Assembly (NCBI RefSeq): GCF_002277895.1 | Contig: NZ_CP023000.1 | Location: 310,001 to 374,000, forward strand | Length of the DNA: 64,000 bases | Reading direction: 5' to 3' | Source of the DNA: Rhizobium sp. 11515TR | Lineage (GTDB): Bacteria > Pseudomonadota > Alphaproteobacteria > Rhizobiales > Rhizobiaceae | Notes under the pieces: generated by a model | Told to the model about the DNA's origin: nothing | Database searches by the model: none | Seen by the model: only the letters and a program-made list of their open reading frames with translations | Shown here: positions 9,562-17,875 of the stretch, piece after piece | Layout of the letters: each line of letters begins with the position of its first letter | Numbering within the stretch: the stretch's first letter is position 1 | Position numbers and translations under genes: made by a program

Positions 9562-10326
9562 ATGCCGACACTTGTTCAACTCTACTCCGCACGCAATAGA
9601 TGTTCACTCGTGACCGCGCTCGGACACGTCGTGGCATCCGGTTACCACGGTGTCGAGGGATATCAAGACATCCTCACTAATCCCAAGAAATTGCGCGCGG
9701 AGCTGGAAAATAGCCAACTGATGATGCCACAGTCTCACTTCTCGCTCGGGATGATCGAGGAGGAATTCGATCGGGTTGTTGATATTTGTGCCACCGTCGG
9801 AATACATACCGTCATCGTGCCTTGGTTGGCCGAGGGTGATCGCCCAATGACAGCGCAAGGATGGCGGAAACTTGCGATGCGTCTCGGGATATTGGAAACA
9901 AAGCTTCGCCGTAATGGCCTACGCCTAGCGTGGCACAACCATGATTTCGAGCTGAAGCCCATTGCCGTCGGCACAACACCCATGGACATTCTACTCAGGT
10001 TTGCACCGGGCATGGATTGGGAAGTCGATATTGGCTGGATACTGCGTGTCGGAGATAACCCCATTCGCTGGTTGAACGCTTATGCGGGTCGGATTATCTC
10101 TGTGCATATAAAGGACGTTCAACCCTCATCGATGGAGAACATCGAAGGTGGCTGGGCCGACCTAGGACACGGCGATACCGATTGGACGCCCATATTCCAA
10201 GCACTCGCCCGCATGCCGAGGTTGGCAACATACGTCGCGGAGCATGACGAACCGAACGATTTTCAGCGGTTTGTCGGCCGTTGGAAGGTCGCTCATGACC
10301 GACTATCCGCGATCTGTCGCGTGTGA
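9562..10326 (+). CDS. Sugar phosphate isomerase/epimerase family protein (TIM barrel)
   Basis: A TIM-barrel protein of 254 residues if started at ATG 9562; an in-frame TTG at 9529 would add 11 residues and overlap the LacI gene. I prefer the ATG because GAAAG lies upstream and homology begins at PTLVQLYSARN. The motifs WHNHDFELKP, WEVDIGWILRVGDNP, SVHIKD and AEHDEP supply the expected metal ligands. It is paralogous to the protein at 7199-8014. The pair may do successive or alternative isomerisations of one sugar, but this is inference. Confidence 0.85.
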   Translation: MPTLVQLYSARNRCSLVTALGHVVASGYHGVEGYQDILTNPKKLRAELENSQLMMPQSHFSLGMIEEEFDRVVDICATVGIHTVIVPWLAEGDRPMTAQGWRKLAMRLGILETKLRRNGLRLAWHNHDFELKPIAVGTTPMDILLRFAPGMDWEVDIGWILRVGDNPIRWLNAYAGRIISVHIKDVQPSSMENIEGGWADLGHGDTDWTPIFQALARMPRLATYVAEHDEPNDFQRFVGRWKVAHDRLSAICRV

Positions 10327-10816
10327 CGAGCACCGGCAGCTATCTCTATGGCTCCCGAAGCTGCGGGAATTGAGAGATGCTATTGCACGACAATAGCCGA
10401 CTGTTAGAAAACCCGAGACTACTGCCGAAGCCTTGAACACGCAGTTTCAGAGAAAATTGGGTCGTGGTCTCTATCCTATCCGCTCCAATTTCTCCGAACT
10501 CGGCACCTCGGGCAAACCCGACACGGTTCAATAAAGTGATTGCGCTTCTCGCACAATGAAGTCGCCACAGGCCTTCGGTATTGCAGTCCTGGCCCGTGCA
10601 ATTCGCTTTGCAATTGAGTGCGATCATCGAGAGTATCAGTACATGCTTCGGTTGCCGTGGAAGCGGCTACAGCTCGCCGATGATCCAAGTAAAATGACGG
10701 ACTGACGCAACGGTGTTTCCCGCTCCAAAGCCGTCCAATGGTGCTAACATATACTGCATGATCATGCCGGATGATGCAGGCTTGACGCGATCGTCGCGGT
10801 CAAATAGCGTTTCCTT
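10327..10816. other. Intergenic region, nothing recognised
   Basis: About 490 bp between the isomerase and the DeoR-type gene. Short open frames on the minus strand (10346-10688) show no known motif. The promoter of the DeoR gene must lie near its end. Confidence 0.4.
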
Positions 10817-11596
10817 ATGAAATTCGAACTATCACTATCTCGACGAGAGGTTATCGCGGAGCGTCTCGCAAATGGACAGCCAGTAGTGGCGGCTGCCTTG
10901 GCTGCGGAGTTCGAGGTTTCGGAAGATGCTATCCGGAGAGACTTAAGGGCGCTGGCGTCTGAAGGGCGCGCGAGGCGGGTGTATGGAGGCGCGCTGCCAT
11001 TTTCAAAGCCAGTTCCGCCTATTTCGACGCGGATGTCGCAAAGCGCGCAGCGCAAACAAAATCTTGCCTATGCAGCGGCCCAGACGATCAAGCCCGGCGA
11101 GGTGATTTTTCTCGATAGTGGCAGCACGAACGTCGCTTTGGCGGGCCTCATTCCTTCAGATAAGGGGTTGATGATCGCGACTAACTCCGTCGATGTTGCG
11201 CATGTTATCCTCGGCCGCGGAACTTTTCCGATGATCATGATCGGGGGCGTGGTGAACGTTTCGGTCGGAGGATCGGTAGACGGTGCCGCTCTAGCCGCTA
11301 TCGAAAATATGAATTTCGACCGTGCTTTCGTGGGAGGATGCGCGATTTCCCCCGCTGGTATCAGTGTCCAAGACCATGCCGAGTCGCTTTTTAAGCGGGT
11401 AGTCATGAAAAACGCTCGCCAACGAGTCGTGCTAGCGACTTCCGAAAAATTCCGAGAAACAGCTCCCTTCAAGGTGTGTCTGCCAACAGACGTCGATTGT
11501 CTTGTCATCGAAGCGGATCTTGACGACGAAGAGAAGAGTATTTTGGTGGCGGCTGGTTACCCATTGAAAGCGGCTGCAAAGCTTGGTGTTGGGTGA
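10817..11596 (+). CDS. DeoR family transcriptional regulator
   Basis: A 259-residue DeoR/GlpR-type repressor. Residues 5-55 form a winged helix-turn-helix (LSRREVIAERL, then FEVSEDAIRRDLRALASEG) followed by the family's RVYGGA segment. The C-terminal DeoRC sensor domain contains FLDSGSTN and the VGGCAIS segment, which bind phosphorylated sugars in this family. No sugar operon follows directly, because an IS66 element begins about 190 bp downstream. Its original targets may have been separated from it by that insertion. Confidence 0.9.
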   Translation: MKFELSLSRREVIAERLANGQPVVAAALAAEFEVSEDAIRRDLRALASEGRARRVYGGALPFSKPVPPISTRMSQSAQRKQNLAYAAAQTIKPGEVIFLDSGSTNVALAGLIPSDKGLMIATNSVDVAHVILGRGTFPMIMIGGVVNVSVGGSVDGAALAAIENMNFDRAFVGGCAISPAGISVQDHAESLFKRVVMKNARQRVVLATSEKFRETAPFKVCLPTDVDCLVIEADLDDEEKSILVAAGYPLKAAAKLGVG

Positions 11597-11780
11597 ATTT
11601 AACTCGCACTTGGGCCTTCGAAAACACGCTGCCCTTCAAATAGGTTTTAACGGCTTCGAAGATCGGCTTTCAGGCTGGGTTCGCGAGAATCTCTCTCGGG
11701 CATGCACATTTCCCTTAAACAGAATTCCGTTCGACTGCCACGCCACGCTAGCGTCGCCGAGATACTCATACGCAACTGTG

Positions 11781-11788
11781 GTATTGGT
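11781..11788. repeat. Target-site duplication, left copy (IS66 element 1)
   Basis: The octamer GTATTGGT directly abuts the left inverted repeat and recurs exactly at 16712-16719. An 8-bp duplication is characteristic of IS66-family transposition. Confidence 0.92.
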
Positions 11789-11866
11789 GTAAGCGCGATT
11801 TTCCATGCACATTGACGGGTCGGCATCCCTGAACGGCCCTCGCGTTGGTAGCGATATCCGGCTCTG

Positions 11867-13198
11867 TTAGGCCGCAGAGTTTTTGGAGAAGTTGAACGGT
11901 AGCAGGTCTCCAATGTCCGCGGTTTCGTCGCGCTGCGGCAACTCAGTGAGCACCTGGCGCAGCCAGGTGAGAGGGTCGACGCCACAGGCGCGACAGGTGA
12001 GCATCAGACTGTAGATAACGGCGCTGGCCTTGGCTCCGGCGGCGGTGTCGCTGAACAGCCATGATTTTCTGCCGGTCGCAAAAACTCTGATTTCGCGTTC
12101 CAGAATGTTGTTGTCGATCGGCATCCTGCCATCGTTGACGTAGCGCGTCAGATAATCCCATTGGTTCAGAGCGTAGGACACAGCATCGCCGAGCTTGGTA
12201 TCCGGCACGACCTTCGGCGCGATATCATCGAGCCACGACTTGAGGGCATTCAGGACAGGCAAGCTATGCTGTTGGCGGAAGCGGCTTATGCAGTCGGCCT
12301 GCGCTTCACCGGTGTCGGGCTTTTTGTCTCGCGCCTGTCTTTCGATCCGGTAGAGCTGTTCGAAGAACCGGAGCGCCTGCTCCGGCGGTCCGCCACCTTT
12401 CTGTCTGGTTTTGAGGGCTTCGACGAAGCGCCGCCTGGAATGGGCCATGCATCCGACATGGGTTGCATTATCCAATGTGCGCCAGGCGGTGTAGCCATCG
12501 CTCACCAATATGCCGCGGTAGTCGCCAAGGAAAGTCTTCGGATAGATCTGGCCACGGCCGGGCTGGTAGTCGAGAAGTACGATCGGCTGGTCGCTGTCCT
12601 CGCTGCTGCGATAGGCCCACATATACGATGTGCTGGTGACTTCCTTGTCCTTTTCCTTCAGGACCTGAACCGTCGTCTCATCACCATGAATGAGAGGCTG
12701 CGACCTGAGCCGCAGCTTCAGAGCTTCATAGATTCGGTGAAGATGCCTCTCGCTCGAACCTATGACCCAGTGAGCGAGAGCGCCGCGGCTAATTGGAACG
12801 CCGGCCCGCTCGAATGTCTGCGCCACGCGGTAGAGCGGGGTGCCGTCGACGTATTTATGAATCAGCGCGAAGGCTAGCGTCGAGGCAGTAGCGATGCTGC
12901 CTGGCAGGGGTTGCGGCGGCATTGGAGCGATCACGACGGGCGTGTTGATCCCGGTGCGGTCGCAATGGCGGCAAGCATATTTGAACCGCACATTCTGCAG
13001 GACCTTTGCCTTGACCTCTATATGGAGCTGCTCGGTAACGGCCTCGCCCATGCGATGCATTTGGCCATGGCAGCAGGGGCAAGCTTTCTGATGGTCGGGG
13101 AGGTCGTATTCGACACGCTCGCGTGGGAGGTCTTCCGGCAGAGGCCTGCGGCCGCGCTTCTTTCCCGCTGTCAGTACCGGAGCAATACTCCCCACTAG
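11867..13198 (-). pseudogene. tnpC: IS66 transposase TnpC, C-terminal part
   Basis: This is the catalytic part of the IS66 transposase. A CPCC zinc-binding segment follows the charged linker. The catalytic acidic residues lie in IHGDETT, LVSDGYTAW and NILEREIRVFATGRKSW. The N-terminal coiled-coil part lies at 15496-15794, with the IS21 element between them. A GTG at 13195 could start a 442-residue truncated product, but that product would lack the N-terminal region. Confidence 0.92.
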
Positions 13199-13227
13199 TG
13201 CCGTTTGAATCTTCCCCAGGTGCTGCG

Positions 13228-13267
13228 GCCGCCGGTCTTCCGGGGCGCGCCCCGGAAGACCGGCGGC
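13228..13267. terminator. Perfect 40-bp palindrome before istA
   Basis: Two perfectly complementary 20-base arms (GCCGCCGGTCTTCCGGGGCG and its complement) meet without a spacer between the IS21 left end and istA. The GC-rich hairpin could stop or block incoming transcription and translation from flanking DNA. That role is inferred. Confidence 0.7.
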
Positions 13268-13312
13268 GCGTCATCGCCGATACTCCTTCCGATGGTCGGA
13301 AGGGGGATATTG

Positions 13313-14572
13313 GTGATCAAGCTGAGGGAGACGATCATGATCCTGGATCTGCATCAGCAGGGGCTGACGGTGTCGGCTATTTCCAGAGAAACTGGCATCG
13401 ATCGCAAGACGGTGCGCAAATACATTGAGCGAGGACTTGAGGCTCCGGCCTATGGTCCAAGAAAGCCTCGGGCGACGGTCATCGACCCGTTCGCTTCTTA
13501 CCTGCGGGAGCGGGTCAAATCCTACCCCGGTCTGACCGGCAGTCGATTGTTTCGAGAACTGCGTGAACGAGGCTATACCGGCGGCTACACGGCTGTGACG
13601 GATTTTCTCCGCGATGTACGCCCCGCTGCAAGTCAGGGCTTTGAAGTTCGTTTCGAGACGCCGCCTGGTGAGCAGGCCCAGGTCGATTTCGCCCAGTTCC
13701 ATGTCGTCTTCACCGACGAACCGATGACGCCGAGGATCGTCTGGCTGTTCTCGATGGTGCTGGGTCATAGCCGCCTCATCTGGGCACGCTTCGTCATGCA
13801 TCAGAACCTGCCGACCGTCCTGCGGTGCCATATAGCGGCCTTCGAGGCCATTGGTGGCGCTCCACGAGAGGTGCTTTACGACCGGATGAAGACGGCCGTT
13901 ATCGGCGAAGGCCAGACAGAAGGCATCGTCTATAACCGTGCCCTGATCGACCTGGCACGCCACTACGGTTTCCACCCAAAGGCCTGCAAACCTTATCGGG
14001 CCAAGACGAAGGGCAAGGTCGAGAGACCCTTTCGCTATATTCGCGAAGACTTCTTCCTCGCCCGTTCGTTTCGCAACCTCGATGATCTGAACGCCCAGCT
14101 CCGGCACTGGCTGGATACCGTCGCCAATCCAAGGAAGCATGCCACGACCCAGCGGGTCGTCAATGAAGCCTTCGCCGAGGAGCGGAAGCACCTGCGACCG
14201 TTACCGCTGGCTCCGTTCAAATCCGTTCTGAAGCTGGAGCGCCGGGTATCGCGGGAGGGAATGGTCAGCGTCGGCGGCAACACCTATAGCGTTCCGGATG
14301 CTACGCGAAGCCGAATGGTGGAAGTCCATTCTCTCGCCGACGAGGTCCGCATCTTCGAGAACGGCGTGCTGATCGCAGCCCATCCCGTCCTGGAGGGCCG
14401 CAAACAGCGCCGAGTTCATCCTGAGCATCGACGAACACTCGCGCCGCAACATCGGTCCAGGACGCGCGACGACGCCATTGTCGTCAAGCCCGCCGGCGAC
14501 ACCGTGCTTCAGCGATCTCTCGCCTTCTACGATGCCGTCGGCAAAGTCCTGGCGCAGGAGAATCGCCCATGA
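13313..14572 (+). CDS. istA: IS21 transposase IstA
   Basis: The DDE transposase of the IS21 element. I start it at GTG 13313 (VIKLRETIMILDLHQQGL) because GGAAGGGGG lies six bases upstream; the frame is open upstream to 13205, but that part overlaps the palindrome. An N-terminal helix-turn-helix (SAISRETGIDRKTVRKYIERG) is followed by the catalytic core with QAQVDFAQF and YDRMKTAV, and a C-terminal beta domain. The length of 419 residues is on the short side for the family. It is translationally coupled to istB by a 4-bp overlap. Confidence 0.93.
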   Translation: MIKLRETIMILDLHQQGLTVSAISRETGIDRKTVRKYIERGLEAPAYGPRKPRATVIDPFASYLRERVKSYPGLTGSRLFRELRERGYTGGYTAVTDFLRDVRPAASQGFEVRFETPPGEQAQVDFAQFHVVFTDEPMTPRIVWLFSMVLGHSRLIWARFVMHQNLPTVLRCHIAAFEAIGGAPREVLYDRMKTAVIGEGQTEGIVYNRALIDLARHYGFHPKACKPYRAKTKGKVERPFRYIREDFFLARSFRNLDDLNAQLRHWLDTVANPRKHATTQRVVNEAFAEERKHLRPLPLAPFKSVLKLERRVSREGMVSVGGNTYSVPDATRSRMVEVHSLADEVRIFENGVLIAAHPVLEGRKQRRVHPEHRRTLAPQHRSRTRDDAIVVKPAGDTVLQRSLAFYDAVGKVLAQENRP

Positions 14573-15450
14573 GCGCGGCCCTCGATGCCATTCCGTCCAT
14601 GATCGATCGTATCCGTCATGATCTCGTCGGCCTGAAGATGCCACGTGCACTCGAAGCTCTCGACCACGTCGTTCGACGCCTCGAGCACGGTGAGCTTTCC
14701 GCGCTGGAAGCCATTGATATCCTCCTGTCCGAGGAACTCACCTTACGCGAGAACAGCCGGATCAAGACCGCACTGCGAATGGGCAGGCTTGCGACGATCA
14801 AGACGCTCGCCGGTTTCGACTTCACCTTCCAGCCTTCGCTCGATCGAGATCGGATACTCACCCTGGCGCAGCTCGGCTTCGTCGATCGTCACGAGGCCGT
14901 TCATTTCCTTGGTCCGCCGGGAACGGGCAAAAGCCATCTCGCCACAGCGCTCGGTGTCGAAGCTGTGAAGGCCGGAAAGAGTGTGTATTTTACGACGCTC
15001 GCCGATCTGATCGGCTCACTTGCCCGCTCCGAGCGGGAAGGCAGATTGCAGGAGCGCATTCGCTTCTTCTGCAGGCCGAGCCTGCTGATCGTCGACGAGA
15101 TCGGCTACCTGCCCGTCGTCCAGGGCGGCGGCAATCTGTTCTTCCAGCTCGTCAACGCGCGATACGAGCGTGGCGCGATGATACTCACATCAAACCGCGG
15201 CTTTGCAGAATGGGGCGACGTCTTCGGAGATCCCGTCGTCGCAACGGCGCTGCTCGACAGATTGCTTCACCATGCCGTCGTCGTGCAGATCGAAGGATCA
15301 AGCTATCGGCTGCGCCAGCATGCCGAGCTGATGCCGGAACATGTCCGATCCAAAGCCTTAATCGCACCCCCGGCGTTCGCGCCACCTCAAAAGCCACGTG
15401 GACGTCCGCCAAAAAATTCCCAAATCTCATTGGCGACCACGTCGGCATAA
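14569..15450 (+). CDS. istB: IS21 helper ATPase IstB
   Basis: A 293-residue AAA+ ATPase related to DnaC that assembles the IS21 transposition complex. Walker A is GPPGTGKSH near residue 116 and Walker B is LLIVDEIGYLP near 177. The C-terminal end carries a proline- and lysine-rich tail. The ATG overlaps the istA stop as ATGA. The length is somewhat longer than the usual 250 residues. Confidence 0.93.
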   Translation: MSAALDAIPSMIDRIRHDLVGLKMPRALEALDHVVRRLEHGELSALEAIDILLSEELTLRENSRIKTALRMGRLATIKTLAGFDFTFQPSLDRDRILTLAQLGFVDRHEAVHFLGPPGTGKSHLATALGVEAVKAGKSVYFTTLADLIGSLARSEREGRLQERIRFFCRPSLLIVDEIGYLPVVQGGGNLFFQLVNARYERGAMILTSNRGFAEWGDVFGDPVVATALLDRLLHHAVVVQIEGSSYRLRQHAELMPEHVRSKALIAPPAFAPPQKPRGRPPKNSQISLATTSA

Positions 15451-15495
15451 TTGGGGAATTTTACTTCGGCACTTCTGGGGAAAATTCACGCGGCA

Positions 15496-15794
15496 TTGAC
15501 ACCCGCGGTGCTCTCGACCGGCGGCAGGCCTGTGTCCGGGAGATCGACAACGTCATCACCGTCGCCACTGTCATCGTCGTCTGCAGCCTTTTCGGCTTCG
15601 TTGAAGAGGCGATCAATATGCTTTTCGCTGCGTGGGGCAAAGCGGTGCAGCCTTGCTAGTGCCAGCTCCTCCTCCAGCTTGACGACCCGCCGCGAGAGCG
15701 CTTCCTTCTCGGCTTTAAGCGCGGCAATTTCGGCAGCATTTGCCGCCAACTGCGCCATTAGTGCCGCAACATCAGGTTCGCCGGTTCGAGTCAT
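15496..15794 (-). pseudogene. tnpC: IS66 transposase TnpC, N-terminal part
   Basis: Ninety-nine codons starting at ATG 15794 encode the leucine- and alanine-rich coiled coil of TnpC (AALKAEKEALSRRVVKLEEE), then RFAPRSEK and an acidic linker, both hallmarks of IS66 TnpC. The frame runs into the IS21 right end and stops at 15486. The continuation is at 11867-13198. Confidence 0.9.
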
Positions 15795-15847
15795 CAGATT
15801 CTTGAATCTGAACCGCCCGGCCGCGTCAACAGCTCAATTCGCTACCT

Positions 15848-16201
15848 TCAGCCGGCGATCTGATATTGCCGTACCGGATGGCGCACCATCGCGTCGATAT
15901 CGATGCCGTCGAGGATCCAATGAAGCTGTTCGGTCGTCAGCGTGACCACCGGCACCTCACGGCGGGGCCATCTAAACTTGTCCTCCGTCAACCGCTTCAG
16001 CACGAGCACAAAGCCTGACCGATCGAAGAACAGCAGCTTCATCCGGTCACGCCGGCGATTGCAAAATGCAAAAACCGCTGGAGCAAACGGGTCCAATGCC
16101 ATCGTCTCCTGGACCAAGACCGCAAGGCTGTTGATACCAGCCCGAAAGTCGATCGGTTCGCGATGCAGATAGACTTGAAGATCAGCGCCCAGCTTGAACA
16201 T
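15848..16201 (-). CDS. tnpB: IS66 accessory protein TnpB
   Basis: A 117-residue IS66 Orf2 protein. The pattern LHREPIDFRAGINSLAVLVQ, then FCNRRRDRMKLLFFDRSGFVL and a C-terminal LHWILDGIDIDAM is diagnostic for the family. It is required for transposition of IS66-type elements, although its precise function is unknown. It overlaps the end of tnpA by 20 bp. It is intact here. Confidence 0.93.
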   Translation of the reverse strand: MFKLGADLQVYLHREPIDFRAGINSLAVLVQETMALDPFAPAVFAFCNRRRDRMKLLFFDRSGFVLVLKRLTEDKFRWPRREVPVVTLTTEQLHWILDGIDIDAMVRHPVRQYQIAG

Positions 16202-16628
16202 GACCCAGAGCTCCGATTATCGCCGTCAACGCGTCCACATCGCCGCATTCCAGCGTCAACCTCACACCATTCGGCAGTGACGCACTCATCTTCGCTGGAG
16301 AGGTCAGCGGCCGGATCCTCTCTGCTTTCCGCGGCACCTCCTCATCACCTATGGCAGGCATCTCAATGTCAAACTTGCTGCTCGCCGCGGTGATCTGAAC
16401 CGGAATAAACGCCGACGTCGAAGACGGCGGTAACGGATGGGCTTGGGTGTGTTTCCTGATCCATTTCCAAACGAGGTTCGCGTTCACCCCGTGTAAGCGC
16501 GCAAGTTTCGATACCGATGCGCCCGGTTCAAGGCAGGCCGCAACAAGGCGGTCCTTCGATCCTTGATCGAAACGGCGTCGTCCATTCCGACCAACCAGCC
16601 GCACGGCAAGTTTTTGACCTTCTTCCAT
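16182..16628 (-). CDS. tnpA: IS66 accessory protein TnpA
   Basis: The first IS66 gene, encoding a Tn-A-like helix-turn-helix protein (GSKDRLVAACLEPGASVSKL, then HGVNANLVWKWIRKH). I start it at ATG 16628, giving MEEGQKLAVRLVGRNG. An in-frame ATG at 16676 would force translation through a hairpin. The C-terminal half is variable, as in relatives. It overlaps tnpB. Confidence 0.88.
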   Translation of the reverse strand: MEEGQKLAVRLVGRNGRRRFDQGSKDRLVAACLEPGASVSKLARLHGVNANLVWKWIRKHTQAHPLPPSSTSAFIPVQITAASSKFDIEMPAIGDEEVPRKAERIRPLTSPAKMSASLPNGVRLTLECGDVDALTAIIGALGHVQAGR

Positions 16629-16633
16629 CACTT

Positions 16634-16660
16634 GGTGTCCACCTTTTTTAGGTGGACACC
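16634..16660 (-). promoter_or_regulatory. Leader hairpin upstream of IS66 tnpA
   Basis: A perfect 10-bp inverted repeat (GGTGTCCACC, 7-nt loop, GGTGGACACC) lies six bases before the chosen tnpA start. In the minus-strand transcript it would fold over the translation start region. It could limit translation or read-through transcription of the transposase genes. Confidence 0.5.
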
Positions 16661-16711
16661 TCATGCCAAAGCTCAATCAATTACAGAAGGTGTGGCGAAA
16701 TTCGCGCTTAC

Positions 16712-16719
16712 GTATTGGT
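16712..16719. repeat. Target-site duplication, right copy (IS66 element 1)
   Basis: GTATTGGT repeats the octamer at 11781-11788 exactly and abuts the right inverted repeat. Confidence 0.92.
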
Positions 16720-16852
16720 TGCCCGATTCGCAAACTCTTTGCGAAGGACGGTAGGACGCATGATTCCGTCGCGACGTTCGCACCTCATTGATAAGTGACG
16801 CGATGTGATGCATCCGTGCTAATTCGCGTTGACCAGAATGGCGGCTGTTGAG

Positions 16853-16893
16853 ATATTTCATTGTGTGGATACTACTTTCACTGAATGAAATAT
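16853..16893. promoter_or_regulatory. Inverted repeat upstream of the DapA-family gene
   Basis: A 10-bp perfect inverted repeat (ATATTTCATT and AATGAAATAT, 21 bp apart) ends 11 bp before the ATG of the DapA-family gene. It could be an operator for the operon's IclR protein or a leader hairpin. Neither is demonstrated. Confidence 0.4.
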
Positions 16894-16904
16894 GGAAAAC
16901 CATC

Positions 16905-17786
16905 ATGACAAGACAAACGTTACGCAAAGAAGAAATAAGGGGTGTGATTCCGCCGCTCGTTTCCACGTTTTCGGCGGACGGAAGCCTGGACTTCGATCTC
17001 TTCCGGAATGAACTGCGGTTTATGGAATCGGTGGGCGTCAAGCTAGCCGTCGTCGGGGGTAGTACAGGATCAGGAGACGAACTCAGCGCCGAAGAGCTGG
17101 GTCAGCTTGTCTCGGAAGCTGTTCAGAACAGCAACATTCGCATCATCGCTGGCGTCATCACGACAACTACCAAGGACGCGGTTCTACGGGGACGAATAGC
17201 GAAAGAGGCAGGTGCAAGCGCATTGATGGTCGGCCCGCCTATCTATACGACGCCCTCGCAAGAGGGGCTTGAAACATTCGTGCAAGATATCCATGACGCA
17301 ACGCAATTGCCGATCATTTTCTACAACCATTTTTTCAGCCCCCCATCCGTAATGCAGCGTATCGCAAAGCTTGCCGGCGTGATCTGCGTGAAGGAGGTTG
17401 CCCTCGAACCGGTCGCGGAGCTTGTTCAGACTGTCGGCGACCGCGTAGCGATTGCTGCTGGTGCCGACAGTGTGAACCTTGCAAGTTTCCTGCTGGGTGC
17501 CGATGCATCGATCTCCGGCGTCAACACAGTCATTCCGAAAGAGTACGGTGAAATCTACCGCGCACATCTTGAGGGTGACTATAAACGCGGTCGAGAACTG
17601 ACCGAAAAGATCGCGCCTCTTGCTCGCGAGATGATTAAGCCGACCAACTTTCCGGCACGGGTGAAGTTCGCCATCAACCTCTTGGGACGCAATGTCGGCG
17701 AGCCAAGAAAGCCAAGTGGCGACCTGGCAAAAGAAGATCAAGACAACATTCGAGCCGCACTGCGCCATGCGGGGCTCGTGGGATAG
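16905..17786 (+). CDS. Dihydrodipicolinate synthase/N-acetylneuraminate lyase family protein
   Basis: A 293-residue class I aldolase-fold protein started at ATG 16905 (an upstream in-frame ATG at 16848 is unlikely). It carries GGSTGSG at residues 51-57, the catalytic-relay tyrosine Tyr140 in IIFYNHF and the Schiff-base lysine Lys163 in GVICVKEV. It therefore retains the catalytic residues of the DapA/NanA family. As the first gene before a peptide-type ABC transporter and an IclR regulator, it is more likely catabolic than part of lysine biosynthesis. The substrate is probably a 2-keto acid derivative taken up by the transporter. Confidence 0.9.
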   Translation: MTRQTLRKEEIRGVIPPLVSTFSADGSLDFDLFRNELRFMESVGVKLAVVGGSTGSGDELSAEELGQLVSEAVQNSNIRIIAGVITTTTKDAVLRGRIAKEAGASALMVGPPIYTTPSQEGLETFVQDIHDATQLPIIFYNHFFSPPSVMQRIAKLAGVICVKEVALEPVAELVQTVGDRVAIAAGADSVNLASFLLGADASISGVNTVIPKEYGEIYRAHLEGDYKRGRELTEKIAPLAREMIKPTNFPARVKFAINLLGRNVGEPRKPSGDLAKEDQDNIRAALRHAGLVG

Positions 17787-17875
17787 CCGATGCGTCCCCA
17801 GGTGCCGGGTCTGCCCATCGGGTAACCGGCATCAATCCGCTCGCCAATATAAACACTAAAAAGGGAACAGCAGTC

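Larger units (their letters stand above)
13199..15495 (+). mobile_element. IS21-family insertion sequence nested in IS66 tnpC
   Basis: The left end starts TGCCGTTTGAATCTTCCCCAG and the right end is the inverted TGCCGCGTGAATTTTCCCCAG; 17 or more of the 21 positions agree. It encodes istA and istB on the plus strand, opposite to the host IS66 genes. At 2297 bp the size is typical of IS21. I could not find an exact target duplication next to these ends, so the boundaries may be off by a few bases. Confidence 0.88.
11789..16711 (-). mobile_element. IS66-family insertion sequence, interrupted by an IS21 element
   Basis: The element is bounded by imperfect inverted repeats starting GTAAGCGCGA (left, 11789) and its complement ending at 16711, and by exact 8-bp duplications. 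It carries the three genes tnpA, tnpB and tnpC on the minus strand. Its length is 4923 bp, of which about 2.3 kb is the IS21 insertion in tnpC. The remaining 2.6 kb is the usual size of IS66 elements. With tnpC split the element is probably not autonomous. Confidence 0.92.

Noticed and set aside
12161..12877. A 238-codon plus-strand open frame
   Set aside because: It is antisense to the IS66 tnpC and shows no motif of its own.
13271..14191. A 306-codon minus-strand open frame
   Set aside because: It is antisense to istA; the istA motifs are clear.
13199..15495. A target-site duplication for the IS21 element
   Set aside because: I compared the bases beside both ends and found no matching 4-8 bp repeat; the ends may be misplaced by a few bases.
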